64,000 nt of DNA, taken from Aquitalea aquatilis (GTDB taxonomy: Bacteria > Pseudomonadota > Gammaproteobacteria > Burkholderiales > Chromobacteriaceae). Of the stretch, positions 27,088-37,130 are shown piece by piece. Under the pieces are notes generated by a model. The model was not told the DNA's origin, made no database searches, and saw only the letters and a program-made list of their open reading frames with translations. The stretch lies in the NCBI RefSeq assembly GCF_005155025.1, contig NZ_CP039731.1:3844001-3908000 (forward strand), read 5' to 3'. The position numbers and the translations under genes were made by a program. How positions within the stretch are numbered: the first letter of the stretch is position 1; every line of letters starts with the position of its first letter.

Positions 27088-29382
27088 ATGCCCACACAAA
27101 GACTGCGCCTTACCGTGCGGGGCCGGGTACAGGGGGTAGGTTTCCGCCCCTTCATCTGGCGTACCGCCCAGGCCCAGGGCCTGTCCGGCTTTGTGCACAA
27201 TACCGGCGAAGGCGTCACCATTGAACTGCAGGGCAGCAGCAGCCAGCTGGCCGCCTTTCGCCACCAGCTGCAGCACGATCTGCCGCCGCTGGCGCAGATA
27301 GACAGCCTGCAGCAAAGCCTGCTGGACCCACTGCCCGAGGCCGGGCCGTTTGAAATCCGCGACAGCAGCGGCAGCATCACCCACGCGCAGCTGCCGGCCG
27401 ACAGCGCCACCTGTCCGGCCTGTCTGAACGAATTGTTCAACCCCGATGACCGCCGCTATCGCTACCCCTTCATCAACTGCACCGACTGCGGCCCGCGCTA
27501 TACCGTTACCCATCGCCTGCCCTACGACCGCGCCAACACCAGCATGCTGCCCTTCCTGCTGTGCCCGGCGTGTCGCAGCGAATACCAAAGCCCGCACAGC
27601 CGCCGCTTTCATGCCGAACCCACGGCATGTCCGGAGTGCGGCCCGCAGCTGCAACTGACCGACCGCTTCGGCCAGCCGCTGAAGGGCGACCCGGTGCACG
27701 GTGCCTGGCAGATCCTGCAAATGGGCCGCAGCATCGCCATGAAGGGCCTGGGTGGTTTTCACCTGGTATGCGATGCCACCAGCGCCGAAGCCGTGGCGCG
27801 GCTGCGCCAGCTCAAGCATCGCCCCGGCAAGCCGCTGGCGGTGATGGCGCTGAATATCGATTCCGTGCGCGCCTTCTGTGAAGTCAGCCCGGCCGAAGCC
27901 GCCTGGCTGCTGCGCCCGGAGCGGCCCATCGTGCTGCTGCAGAAGAAAGCCTGTGCCGACCAACTGCTGCCAGACATCGCCCCCGGCATTGGCTGCATCG
28001 GCGTGATGCTGCCGTATACCCCGCTGCAGTGGCTGCTGTTCTACCAGGCGCTAGGCCGCCCGGCGGGCCACGACTGGCGTCGTCAGCCTTGCGAACGCAT
28101 CTGGGTGATGACCAGCGCCAACCTGTCCGGCGAACCCATCGTCACCAGCAATCAGGAAGCACGCGAGCGGCTGAACAAGGTGGCCGATGTTTTCCTGCTG
28201 CACAACCGCAACATCGTCACCCGCTGCGACGACAGCGTGCTGGCGGTGCAGGCCGGCCAACCCTTGTTCTATCGCCGCGCCCGTGGCTTTGTGCCCGATC
28301 CGCTGCCACTGGCCGAAGACGGCCCGGATGTGCTGGCGCTGGGGGCTTATCTCAAGACCACGGTCAGCGTATTGCGCGGCCCGCAAGCCTTTGTTTCGCA
28401 GCATGTGGGCGATCTGGATCACCCGCTCAGCTGCGAATCGCTGGAACAGACGGCGCAGCATCTGCTCGACCTCACCGGCGTGGCACCGCAAGCCATCGCC
28501 TGCGACTTGCAGCCCGACAGTTTTTCCAGCCAGCTGGCGCAGCAATGGTCGCAGCGGCTGGGCATTCCCTTGCTGCCTGTACAACACCACCATGCCCATC
28601 TGGCGGCGGTCATGGCCGAACACGGCCTGCACGGCCCGCTGCTGGGGCTGGCACTGGATGGTTATGGTCTGGGCAAGAACGGTGGTGCCTGGGGTGGCGA
28701 ACTGATGATGCTGGAAGGTGCCAGCTGCGAACGCATGGGGCATATCAGTCCACTGCCGCTGCCCGGCGGCGACAAGGCGGCGCGCGAGCCATGGCGCATG
28801 GCCGTGGGTTTACGGCAACGCCATTGCCCCGACCTGCCGCTGCCGCCGCATCTGGCCGAACAAGCCGGCCTGCCGCAGCTGTTGCGTCAGCTGGAAACCG
28901 GGCTCAACTGCCCGGACACCACCAGCATGGGGCGCTGGTTTGATGCCATTGCCGGCCTCACCGGACTGTGCCCGGTGCAAAGCTTCGAAAGCGAGGCCGC
29001 GCAAAAGCTGGAAGCGCTGGCCGCAGACTGCGCCCCGCTGGCCGCTGGCTGGCAGGTATCACCGGCCAATCTGCTCGACCTCGCCCCGCTGGCGCGGCAA
29101 CTGCTGCAATTGAGCGACCCGGTGGCCATCGCCAGCCTGTGGCACGCCACCCTGGCCCATGCACTGGCCGACTGGGCGGTACGCGCAGCCAGCACCACCG
29201 GCATCCGCCAGCTGGTACTGGCCGGCGGCTGCTGTGCCAATCGCCGCTTGCTGAACACCCTGCTGCCGCTGCTGCACGATGCCGGACTGCAAGTCCATAC
29301 CGCACAGCAGCTGCCACCCAATGATGGCGGCCTCAGCCTGGGACAAGCCTGGGTAGCCAGACAACGCCTGCTGCAACAATAA
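27088..29382 (+). CDS. hypF: Carbamoyltransferase HypF
   Basis: 764 residues that make the thiocarbamate precursor of the cyanide ligands from carbamoyl phosphate. In order it has an acylphosphatase domain (GRVQGVGFRPFIW), two zinc-finger units (CPACLNEL, NCTDCGPRY, LCPACRSEY, CPECGPQ), a YrdC-like domain (about 200-390) and a Kae1-like domain with HHHAHLAAVMAEH and a C-terminal GGCCANRRL. It is full length and lies 3 bases after hypB. Confidence 0.96.
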   Translation: MPTQRLRLTVRGRVQGVGFRPFIWRTAQAQGLSGFVHNTGEGVTIELQGSSSQLAAFRHQLQHDLPPLAQIDSLQQSLLDPLPEAGPFEIRDSSGSITHAQLPADSATCPACLNELFNPDDRRYRYPFINCTDCGPRYTVTHRLPYDRANTSMLPFLLCPACRSEYQSPHSRRFHAEPTACPECGPQLQLTDRFGQPLKGDPVHGAWQILQMGRSIAMKGLGGFHLVCDATSAEAVARLRQLKHRPGKPLAVMALNIDSVRAFCEVSPAEAAWLLRPERPIVLLQKKACADQLLPDIAPGIGCIGVMLPYTPLQWLLFYQALGRPAGHDWRRQPCERIWVMTSANLSGEPIVTSNQEARERLNKVADVFLLHNRNIVTRCDDSVLAVQAGQPLFYRRARGFVPDPLPLAEDGPDVLALGAYLKTTVSVLRGPQAFVSQHVGDLDHPLSCESLEQTAQHLLDLTGVAPQAIACDLQPDSFSSQLAQQWSQRLGIPLLPVQHHHAHLAAVMAEHGLHGPLLGLALDGYGLGKNGGAWGGELMMLEGASCERMGHISPLPLPGGDKAAREPWRMAVGLRQRHCPDLPLPPHLAEQAGLPQLLRQLETGLNCPDTTSMGRWFDAIAGLTGLCPVQSFESEAAQKLEALAADCAPLAAGWQVSPANLLDLAPLARQLLQLSDPVAIASLWHATLAHALADWAVRAASTTGIRQLVLAGGCCANRRLLNTLLPLLHDAGLQVHTAQQLPPNDGGLSLGQAWVARQRLLQQ

Positions 29383-29392
29383 GGAAAACACC

Positions 29393-29629
29393 ATGTGCCT
29401 GGCCATGCCGGTAAGAATCAGCCAACTGCTGCCCGATGACATGGCAGTCGTTGATATGGATGGCGTCAGCCGCGAAGTATCAGTCGCCCTGATCGACACC
29501 CCGCAGGAAGGCGATTACGTCATCCTGCATGTCGGTTACGCCATCGGCAAACTGGATGCCGAGGAAGCCGCCCGCACCCTGGCCTTGATGGACCAGCTGG
29601 CGGCCAGCCAGAGCGAGGCCACACCATGA
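29393..29629 (+). CDS. hypC: Hydrogenase maturation chaperone HypC
   Basis: 78 residues beginning MCLAMPVRI with the essential Cys2. It carries the Fe(CN)2CO unit with HypD and presents it to the large subunit. It overlaps hypD by four bases. The paralogue HupF lies 7 kb upstream. Confidence 0.95.
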   Translation: MCLAMPVRISQLLPDDMAVVDMDGVSREVSVALIDTPQEGDYVILHVGYAIGKLDAEEAARTLALMDQLAASQSEATP

Positions 29630-30744
29630 AATATGTAGACGAATTCCGCCGTGGCGACATCGCCCGTGGCATGGCCGCCCACATCCACACACTGGTGCAG
29701 CCGGACAGGCAATACCGGCTGATGGAATTCTGCGGCGGCCACACCCATGCCATTGCCCGCTACGGCCTCACCGGCCTGCTGCCGGACAATATCCGGCTGA
29801 TTCACGGCCCCGGCTGCCCGGTGTGCGTGCTGCCGATTGGGCGGGTGGATTCGGCCATCGAGCTGGCACTGCGGCCGGATGTCATCCTGTGCAGCTATGG
29901 CGACACCCTGCGTGTGCCGGCCTCCAACAAGATGAGCTTGTACCAGGCGCGGGCCAAAGGCGCGGACGTGCGCATGGTCTACTCCACCAGCGACGCGCTG
30001 CAGATCGCCCGTGATAACCCGCACAAGCAGGTGGTGTTTTTTGCCATCGGCTTCGAAACCACCACTCCGCCCACTGCCCTGGCACTTATCCAGGCGCGGC
30101 AGGAAAAGCTGGCCAATTTCAGCGTGTTCTGCAACCACGTGCTCACCCCGCCGGCCATGCGCCATCTGCTGGCCGCTGGCGATGCGGTGCAGCTGGACGG
30201 CTTTATCGGCCCCTCGCATGTCAGCACCGTCATTGGCAGCGCACCCTATGCCGCCGTGGCCGCAGAGTTTGCCAAGCCGGTGGTGATTGCCGGTTTCGAA
30301 CCGCTGGACGTGCTGCAATCGGTGGCCATGCTGGTAGAACAGATCAATGCCGGGCGTACCGAGGTGGAAACCCAGTTCACCCGCGCCGTCACCGCGCAGG
30401 GCAATGCCAAGGCGCGCAGCCTGGTGGCGCAGACCATGACGCTGCGCGACAGCTTCGAATGGCGCGGGCTGGGCCAGGTGCCACACTCGGCACTGGCCAT
30501 CCACCCCGACTTTGCCGAATTCGACGCCGAGCTGCGCTTTGCCCTGGCCTATCGCCACGTGCCGGACCACAAGGCCTGCGAATGCGGAGCCATCCTGCGC
30601 GGGCAGAAACGGCCACAGGACTGCAAGGTATTCGCCATCGTCTGTAATCCGGACAATCCGCTGGGTTCCTGTATGGTCTCCAGCGAAGGGGCTTGTGCCG
30701 CCCATTACCACTATGGCCGCTTCGTGGAAGGACAACCGGCATGA
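29626..30744 (+). CDS. hypD: Hydrogenase Fe-ligand assembly protein HypD
   Basis: A 372-residue Fe-S scaffold on which the Fe(CN)2CO group is built. Conserved signatures are MEFCGGHTHAI, HGPGCPVCVLP, the GFETT segment (FAIGFETTTPP) and the C-terminal cysteine cluster ECGAILRG with CNPDNPLGSCMVSSEGACAAHY. Length is typical. It overlaps hypC and hypE. Confidence 0.96.
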   Translation: MKYVDEFRRGDIARGMAAHIHTLVQPDRQYRLMEFCGGHTHAIARYGLTGLLPDNIRLIHGPGCPVCVLPIGRVDSAIELALRPDVILCSYGDTLRVPASNKMSLYQARAKGADVRMVYSTSDALQIARDNPHKQVVFFAIGFETTTPPTALALIQARQEKLANFSVFCNHVLTPPAMRHLLAAGDAVQLDGFIGPSHVSTVIGSAPYAAVAAEFAKPVVIAGFEPLDVLQSVAMLVEQINAGRTEVETQFTRAVTAQGNAKARSLVAQTMTLRDSFEWRGLGQVPHSALAIHPDFAEFDAELRFALAYRHVPDHKACECGAILRGQKRPQDCKVFAIVCNPDNPLGSCMVSSEGACAAHYHYGRFVEGQPA

Positions 30745-31781
30745 GCAAAAGCTATTCCCGTCCGCTGGACCTCAAGCATGGGCTGGTCAACCTCACCCAC
30801 GGCAGCGGTGGCCGCGCCATGGCGCAACTGGTGAGCGAGCTGTTCGCCGCTGAGTTTGCCAACGACTGGCTGGCACAGGGCAATGACCAGGCCATCCTGC
30901 CGCCGCCCGGCGGACGCATCGCCATCGCCACCGACAGCCATGTCATCTCCCCGCTGTTCTTTCCCGGCGGCGACATCGGCAGCCTGGCGGTGCATGGCAC
31001 GGTGAATGACCTGGCCATGGGCGGGGCTACCCCGCTGTATCTGTCCGCCGGTTTCATTCTGGAAGAAGGCCTGCCGCTGGCCGATCTGGCGCGCATCGTG
31101 CGTTCCATGGCAGCCGCCGCCCGTACTGCCGGCGTAGCCATCGTCACCGGCGACACCAAGGTGGTGGAACGCGGCAAGGGCGATGGCGTGTTCATCAGCA
31201 CCACCGGTGTGGGCGTGGTGGCCGACGGGGTCAACCTGTCCGGCGATCAGGCCCGCCCCGGCGATGTCATCCTACTGTCCGGCACGCTGGGCGACCACGG
31301 CATGGCGGTGATGTCGCAGCGCGAAGGGCTGGGCTTTGCCAGCCCCATCCTGTCCGACAGCGCGGCGCTGCACACCCTGGCCGCCGCGCTGCTGGCCGCC
31401 TGCCCCGGCCTGCGGCTGATGCGCGACCCCACCCGTGGCGGACTGGCCACCACGCTCAACGAAATCGCCCAGCAATCCGGCGTGGGCATGCGGCTGCAGG
31501 AAAACGCCATTCCGGTGCAGGCCAGCGTGCGTGCCGCTTGTGAATTTCTCGGGCTGGACCCGCTTTACATCGCCAACGAGGGTAAACTGGTCGCCATCTG
31601 TCCGGCAGAACAGGCGGCGGCGGCACTGGCCGCCCTGCAAGCCCACCCGCTGGGGCAGCAGGCCGCCATCATCGGCCAGGTGGTGGCCGATGCCCACCAG
31701 TTTGTCCGGGTGGAAACCGATTTTGGCGGCGAACGCCTGCTGGACTGGCTCAGCGGCGAAATGCTGCCGCGCATTTGCTAG
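30741..31781 (+). CDS. hypE: Thiocarbamate dehydratase HypE
   Basis: 346 residues of the PurM/SelD-like ATP-binding fold (HGSGGRAM, NDLAMGGATPLYLSAGFILEEG, VTGDTKVVERGKGDG). It dehydrates the thiocarbamate on its own C-terminal Cys to make cyanide, and the protein ends PRIC as required (Cys346). It starts four bases inside hypD. Confidence 0.96.
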   Translation: MSKSYSRPLDLKHGLVNLTHGSGGRAMAQLVSELFAAEFANDWLAQGNDQAILPPPGGRIAIATDSHVISPLFFPGGDIGSLAVHGTVNDLAMGGATPLYLSAGFILEEGLPLADLARIVRSMAAAARTAGVAIVTGDTKVVERGKGDGVFISTTGVGVVADGVNLSGDQARPGDVILLSGTLGDHGMAVMSQREGLGFASPILSDSAALHTLAAALLAACPGLRLMRDPTRGGLATTLNEIAQQSGVGMRLQENAIPVQASVRAACEFLGLDPLYIANEGKLVAICPAEQAAAALAALQAHPLGQQAAIIGQVVADAHQFVRVETDFGGERLLDWLSGEMLPRIC

Positions 31782-31864
31782 GCTGAACAAGGCCGCCAGC
31801 CACCGACCCGGGCGACACAGTCCGGGCGCACAGACAATAACAACGCTTGACTGGGATTAGAACA

Positions 31865-33304
31865 ATGCGCGCAAAACCCGCCATTTTGCTGGTGGACGAC
31901 GAAATCCGCTCGCTGGAAGCACTGGAACGGACACTGGAGGACGACTTCACCCTGTTTACCGCGCAGGGGGGAGCAGAAGCACTGGCCATTCTGGAATCGG
32001 AATTCATCCAGGTGGTGGTCAGCGACCAGCGCATGCCGGACATGAGCGGCGTGGAATTCCTCAAACAGGTGCGCGAGCGCTGCCCGCAGATCATCCGCAT
32101 CATCCTGTCCGGCTACACCGACAACGCCGACATCATCGCTGCCGTCAATGACGCCGGCATCTACCAGTACCTGCTCAAGCCATGGCGACCGGAATCGCTG
32201 CTGCTGACAGTACAGGGCGCGGTGGAGCTGTTCCGCCTGCAGCAGGAAAACGAACTGCTCAATGTCGAGCTGAAAGCCTCCGAACCCTGGCTCAAGGTCA
32301 AGGTGGACAGCAAGCGCGAGCAGATGCGCGAACGTTCGGCCATGGACAATATCGTGCGAGCGCCGGACAGCAGCATGAGCAAGATCTGCGCGCTGCTGGC
32401 GCGGGTGTCGCCCTTCGACATCTCGGTGCTGATCGAGGGCGAATCCGGCGTGGGCAAGGAGTTGCTGGCGCGCGCCTTGCACTACGCCAGCCACCGCCGC
32501 GACCGCCCCTTTGTGGTGGAAAACTGCGCCGCCATGCCGGAACAACTGCTGGAAAGCGAGCTGTTCGGCCACAAGCGCGGGGCGTTTACCGGCGCTTATC
32601 AGGACCGCATCGGCCTGTTCCAGCAAGCCGATGGCGGCACCATTTTCCTGGATGAAATCGGCGAAACCTCGCCTGCCTTCCAGGCCAAGCTGTTGCGTGT
32701 GCTGCAGGAAGGCGAAGTCCGCCCGGTGGGCAGCCCGCGCCCGCTGAAGGTGAATGTGCGGGTGGTTTCCGCCACCAACAAGCTGCTGCCGGAACTGGTG
32801 CGCGCCGGCCAGTTCCGCGAAGACCTCTACTACCGGCTGTCGGCTTTTACCGTGCATGTGCCACCGCTGCGCGAACGGCCACAGGACATTCCGCTGATCG
32901 CCCAGGCCTTGCTGGAAGAAGCCCGCCACCACTACCAGCGCCCGGCCGCCCGCTTTGGCGAGGACACCCTGCAAGCCCTGCAGGACTACCGCTGGCCAGG
33001 CAATGTGCGCCAGCTGCGCAACGAGATCAACCGCATGCTAGTGCTGAGCGACGACGACCTGCTGGGTGCCGAACTGCTGTCCGCCGAGGTGCTGCAAGCC
33101 GCCGCCGAGGAACAGGTGGCCGAGCTGGCCTTTCTCACCGGCTTGCCGGGCGATCTGAAAACCCGCATGGACGAACTGGAAAAGCAGATCCTGCGCGAAA
33201 CCCTTACCCGCCAGCGCTGGAACAAGACCCGCGCAGCCGCCGAGCTGGGCCTGTCCCGCGTCGGCCTGCGCAACAAGCTGACCCGTTATGGCCTCGAAAA
33301 ATAA
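31865..33304 (+). CDS. hupR: NtrC-type response regulator of hydrogenase genes
   Basis: 479 residues from the first ATG (MRAKPAILLVDDE); a TTG 18 bases upstream is in frame but has no advantage. The receiver domain has Asp54 in VVSDQRMPD, the site known in Rhodobacter HupR. The AAA+ domain has GESGVGKE, the sigma-54 loop GAFTGA and the GGTIFLDEI Walker B, and the protein ends with a Fis-type helix-turn-helix. HupR/HoxA activates hydrogenase promoters when unphosphorylated. The 83-base gap after hypE may hold a promoter. Confidence 0.93.
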   Translation: MRAKPAILLVDDEIRSLEALERTLEDDFTLFTAQGGAEALAILESEFIQVVVSDQRMPDMSGVEFLKQVRERCPQIIRIILSGYTDNADIIAAVNDAGIYQYLLKPWRPESLLLTVQGAVELFRLQQENELLNVELKASEPWLKVKVDSKREQMRERSAMDNIVRAPDSSMSKICALLARVSPFDISVLIEGESGVGKELLARALHYASHRRDRPFVVENCAAMPEQLLESELFGHKRGAFTGAYQDRIGLFQQADGGTIFLDEIGETSPAFQAKLLRVLQEGEVRPVGSPRPLKVNVRVVSATNKLLPELVRAGQFREDLYYRLSAFTVHVPPLRERPQDIPLIAQALLEEARHHYQRPAARFGEDTLQALQDYRWPGNVRQLRNEINRMLVLSDDDLLGAELLSAEVLQAAAEEQVAELAFLTGLPGDLKTRMDELEKQILRETLTRQRWNKTRAAAELGLSRVGLRNKLTRYGLEK

Positions 33305-34289
33305 ACGCCTGCTGTGGCTGCAATCCGGCGGCTGCGGTGGCTGCACTCTGTCACTGCTCAATACCGAAGCCCCCAGCCTGTTCACCGCGCTGGCCGACAT
33401 CGGCATCGAGCTGATCTGGCACCCGAGCTTTGCCGAGCAAAGCCTGGATGAAGCCATGCACTTGCTGCAGCGGCTGGCCGATGGCAGCGAGCCGCTGGAC
33501 ATGCTCTGCCTGGAAGGCTCGGTGATGACCGGTGCCGCCGGCCGTTTCCACTTGCTGCCAGACGGCCAAAGCATGAGCACGCTGATCGAGCAGCTGGCCC
33601 GCCGCGCCAGCCAGGTCATCGCCGTGGGCACTTGCGCCGCGTATGGCGGCATCAGCGCTGCCGGTGACAATCTCACCGGTGCGGTGGGGCTGGACTATGC
33701 CGGCAATCATCCCGGTGGCCTGCTGGGTGGCCATTTCCACACCGCCAGCGGCCTGCCGGTGGTGAATATTTCCGGCTGCCCCACTCATCCGGGCTGGGTA
33801 CTGGAAACCCTGGCCTTGCTGGCCAGCGACAGCTTGTCGGCAGCCGATCTGGACCCGCTGGGCCGGCCACGCTTTTACGCCGACAAGCTGGTACACCACG
33901 GCTGCGACAAGAACGAGTTTTACGAATTCAAGGCCAGCGCCACCGCGCCCGGCCAGATGGGCTGCCTGATGGAGCATGTCGGCTGCAAGGGCACCCAGGC
34001 CCATGCCGACTGCAATAGCCGCAGCTGGAATGGCGAAGGTTCCTGCCTGACCGGCGGCTATCCCTGCATCAACTGTACGGCACCGGATTTTGCCGATCCC
34101 GGCCATGGTTTCTTCAGCACGCCGCAGGTGGCCGGCTTCCCGGTGGGCCTGCCCACCGACATGCCCAAAGCCTGGTTTGTTGCCCTGTCCACGCTGTCCA
34201 AATCCGCCACCCCAACACGGGTACGGCAGAACGCCGTGCTGGACCGCCTGACCGTTCCCCCCTCGCTACCGAAAAAGGGCAAAGCATGA
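33288..34289 (+). CDS. hupU: Regulatory (H2-sensing) hydrogenase small subunit
   Basis: 333 residues without a Tat signal, so cytoplasmic. It starts 17 bases before the end of hupR. The proximal cluster motif is GGCGGCTLSLL (Cys16, Cys19), lacking the extra cysteines of HupS. The other cluster ligands appear in GTCAAYGG, SGCPTHPGW, HHGCDKNEF, MGCLMEHVGCKG and CINCTAPDF. It pairs with HupV to form the H2 sensor of the HupUV/HoxBC type. Confidence 0.94.
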   Translation: MASKNKRLLWLQSGGCGGCTLSLLNTEAPSLFTALADIGIELIWHPSFAEQSLDEAMHLLQRLADGSEPLDMLCLEGSVMTGAAGRFHLLPDGQSMSTLIEQLARRASQVIAVGTCAAYGGISAAGDNLTGAVGLDYAGNHPGGLLGGHFHTASGLPVVNISGCPTHPGWVLETLALLASDSLSAADLDPLGRPRFYADKLVHHGCDKNEFYEFKASATAPGQMGCLMEHVGCKGTQAHADCNSRSWNGEGSCLTGGYPCINCTAPDFADPGHGFFSTPQVAGFPVGLPTDMPKAWFVALSTLSKSATPTRVRQNAVLDRLTVPPSLPKKGKA

Positions 34290-35725
34290 GCCGTCGCATT
34301 CTTGGCCCCTTCAATCGTGTCGAGGGCGACCTCAACATCACGCTGGACTTTGCCGATGGCAAGGTCAGCGCCGCCCGCGTCACCGCACCGCTGTTCCGTG
34401 GTTTCGAACGCATCCTGCTGGGGCGCGAGCCGCTGGACGCGCTGGCCATCGTGCCGCGCATCTGCGGCATCTGCTCGGTATCGCAATCGGTAGCGGCAGC
34501 GCATGCGCTGTCGCAGCTGTATGGCATCACGCCACCGGCCAATGGCCAGCGGGTGCTGAACCTGATCCACGCGGTAGAAAACATCGCCGATCACCTCAGC
34601 CATTTCTACCTGTTTTTCATGCCGGACTTTGCCCGTGCCGACTACCAGCAACATGGCTGGCACGGCGAAACGCTTGCCCGCTTCAAGGCCCAGTCTGGCA
34701 GCGCCGTTGCCCCCATGCTGGAGGCGCGTGCCATCCTGATGCGCTTCATGGGCAGCCTGGCCGGCCACTGGCCGCATACTCTGTGCCTGCAACCCGGCGG
34801 GGTGACCAAGGTGGTCAGCGCCGCCGAGCGGGTACGCTTGCAACAATGGCTGCGCAGCTTCCGCCGCTTTCTGGAGCAGCGCACCTTTGGCCAGCCACTG
34901 GAAGCCATCGCCGCGCTGGATGGCCAGGCCGCGCTGGAACACTACCGCGCACAGACACCGGCTGCGGACTTCGCCCATTTCCTGCACATTGCCGACAGCC
35001 TGCAATTGCAGCAGCTGGGCCGCAGCTACGACCATTTCATCGCGGCGGCAGCCTATGCCGGCCCGGATGGCCCCTGGAGCCCGGCCGGGCTGTGGCAACA
35101 GGGCCTCAGCCAGCCGCTGCCGCAGGAGCAGATCAGCGAAGACAACCACAGCAGCTGGCTGGCCGGCGATGGCCCGAGCGCCCCGCTGCACACCGATACC
35201 GTGCCACTGCCGGACAAGGCCGAAGGCTATAGCTGGAGCAAGGCCCCCCGCGTGGCTGGCCTCGCGGCAGAAACCGGCGCACTGGCGCGCGGCCTGCTGC
35301 GGGGCGAGCCGCTGCTGAACGAGATGGTGGCCAGCGCCGGCGGCAATGTACTGAGCCGGGTGGTGGCACGCCTCACCGAAGTGGCGCGCATCGTGCCGCT
35401 GATGGAGCACTGGCTGGCCGCACTGGAGCTGGAACAGCCCTTCCAGCAACCCTGCCCGGCCAGCGCCGTGCACAACAGCGCCGTCGGCCTGACCGAAGCG
35501 GCACGCGGCATGCTGGGCCACTGGGTGACGCTGGATGCCGGCCGTATCAGCCGCTACCAGATCATCGCCCCCACCACCTGGAATTTTTCACCGCGCGACA
35601 GCAAGGAGCTGCCCGGCCCACTGGAAAAAGCGCTGGAAGGCGTGGACGCCAGCGACCCGCAAGCCCTGCAGGTTCAGCACATTGTCAGGAGTTTCGATCC
35701 ATGCCAGGTCTGCACCACGCACTGA
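34286..35725 (+). CDS. hupV: Regulatory (H2-sensing) hydrogenase large subunit
   Basis: 479 residues. It has L1 motif RICGICSVSQ (Cys60, Cys63) and L2 motif DPCQVCTTH (Cys473, Cys476). The protein ends exactly at that His, with no tail for HupD to cleave, a hallmark of sensor hydrogenases. It starts in a four-base overlap with hupU, and hupT starts 25 bases before its end, so the sensor and kinase are translated together. Confidence 0.95.
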   Translation: MSRRILGPFNRVEGDLNITLDFADGKVSAARVTAPLFRGFERILLGREPLDALAIVPRICGICSVSQSVAAAHALSQLYGITPPANGQRVLNLIHAVENIADHLSHFYLFFMPDFARADYQQHGWHGETLARFKAQSGSAVAPMLEARAILMRFMGSLAGHWPHTLCLQPGGVTKVVSAAERVRLQQWLRSFRRFLEQRTFGQPLEAIAALDGQAALEHYRAQTPAADFAHFLHIADSLQLQQLGRSYDHFIAAAAYAGPDGPWSPAGLWQQGLSQPLPQEQISEDNHSSWLAGDGPSAPLHTDTVPLPDKAEGYSWSKAPRVAGLAAETGALARGLLRGEPLLNEMVASAGGNVLSRVVARLTEVARIVPLMEHWLAALELEQPFQQPCPASAVHNSAVGLTEAARGMLGHWVTLDAGRISRYQIIAPTTWNFSPRDSKELPGPLEKALEGVDASDPQALQVQHIVRSFDPCQVCTTH

Positions 35726-37062
35726 ACGCGCCGGTCTGCTTGCCGGATGACAGCATGGCCGCTGCCGGCCAGGAGCTGGCCGAAGCCGCCTGGATCGATG
35801 TCATCCAGCGCATGGACGAGGTATACAGCGAGCTGGTGGCTTCACAGGAAACGCTGGAAACCAAGCACCGCGAGCTGGCCGAAGCCCATCACTTTACCGA
35901 GGGCGTACTGGCTGCCATGACCGATGTGCTGGTGGTGTGCGATACCGTGGGCAAGGTGCGCCAGGTCAATCGCGCCATGCTGCAGCTGACCGGCCACACG
36001 GAAAGCGAGCTGGTCGGCCGCGAACTGGCCGAGCTGGTGGAAGACAACCAGGCACGCAGCCAGATCGCCACCCTGCTGGCGGCAGGCCGCAGCGATGTGC
36101 AGGATGTGGAAATCGCCCTGCCCCGGCAACAGGGCGAGCCAGTGCCGGTGACCTGGAATGTCAGCCCGCTGTACGACGGCGAAGGCCGCTACAGCGGCTT
36201 TGTCGCCGTGGGCCGCCCCATCGGCGAACTCAAGCGCGCCTATGCCCAGCTGCAAGCGGCGCATCAGGCACTGAAATCAGCGCAGGCGCAGCTGGTGCAG
36301 GCCGAAAAAATGGCCTCGCTCGGCCGGCTGGTAGCCGGCGTGGCGCACGAGCTGAACAACCCCATCAGCTTCATTCTGGGCAATGCCCACGCCATGCAGC
36401 GCTATGCCGGCAAGCTCGCCCGCTATCTCAATGCCATCCACGCCCATGACCTGAGCAGCGACAATCAGGCGCTGCGCATCGAGCTGAAAATCGACCGTCT
36501 GCTGGCCGACCTGCCCTCGCTCTGCGCCGGGCTGATGGAAGGTGCCGAGCGCAGCGGCCATATCGTGGATGCGCTGAAACGCTTTTCCGCCGTGGAAGAA
36601 AATACCCGGCAGCGGGTGGATCTGGCCGACCTCACCCAGCGCGCCGTGCACTGGGTCAGCCGGGCAGCGCCCTTTCGCGTCGAGGTCAGCAGCAGCGGGC
36701 TGGATGAGCCGGCCTGGGTGTGCGGCTCGGCCAACCAGTTGCAGCAGGTATTGGTCAACCTGATCCAGAATGCTTTCGATGCCATCGAGAAAACCCCGCA
36801 GCCCACACTGCAGCTACGGCTGGAACGCGCCGGCGACATGGTGGAACTGGGCCTGCAGGACAATGGCCCCGGCATCAGCGAAGACGCGCTGCCGCTGATT
36901 TTCGACCCCTTCTTCACCACCAAGCCCATCGGCAAAGGCACCGGGCTGGGCCTGTCCATCAGCTATGGCATCGTCGAACGCCATGGCGGCCAACTGAGCG
37001 CCGACAATCCGCTGAGCGGCGGTGCCTGCTTTACCTTGCGGCTGCCGGCCTTCCGCAACTGA
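35701..37062 (+). CDS. hupT: Hydrogen-responsive histidine kinase
   Basis: 453 residues and no membrane helices. An N-terminal coiled region is followed by a PAS domain (about 75-180), a HisKA box GVAHELNNPISF, and an ATPase domain with NLIQNAFDAIE, DNGPGIS, FFTTKPIGKGTGLGLS. In Rhodobacter and Cupriavidus, HupT/HoxJ phosphorylates and silences the regulator unless the sensor hydrogenase detects H2. Gene order and overlaps support the same circuit here. A bidirectional terminator follows. Confidence 0.92.
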   Translation: MPGLHHALNAPVCLPDDSMAAAGQELAEAAWIDVIQRMDEVYSELVASQETLETKHRELAEAHHFTEGVLAAMTDVLVVCDTVGKVRQVNRAMLQLTGHTESELVGRELAELVEDNQARSQIATLLAAGRSDVQDVEIALPRQQGEPVPVTWNVSPLYDGEGRYSGFVAVGRPIGELKRAYAQLQAAHQALKSAQAQLVQAEKMASLGRLVAGVAHELNNPISFILGNAHAMQRYAGKLARYLNAIHAHDLSSDNQALRIELKIDRLLADLPSLCAGLMEGAERSGHIVDALKRFSAVEENTRQRVDLADLTQRAVHWVSRAAPFRVEVSSSGLDEPAWVCGSANQLQQVLVNLIQNAFDAIEKTPQPTLQLRLERAGDMVELGLQDNGPGISEDALPLIFDPFFTTKPIGKGTGLGLSISYGIVERHGGQLSADNPLSGGACFTLRLPAFRN

Positions 37063-37078
37063 ATCGCCCGGCACCATG

Positions 37079-37111
37079 AAAAACGGCCTGCCCACAGGGC
37101 AGACCGTTTTG
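37079..37111. terminator. Bidirectional terminator between hupT and rimO
   Basis: Arms AAAACGGCCTGCCC (37080-37093) and GGGCAGACCGTTTT (37097-37110) with an ACA loop. A/T runs on both sides serve both convergent genes. Confidence 0.9.
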
Positions 37112-37130
37112 CTGAGCAGAGCGCTGCACA

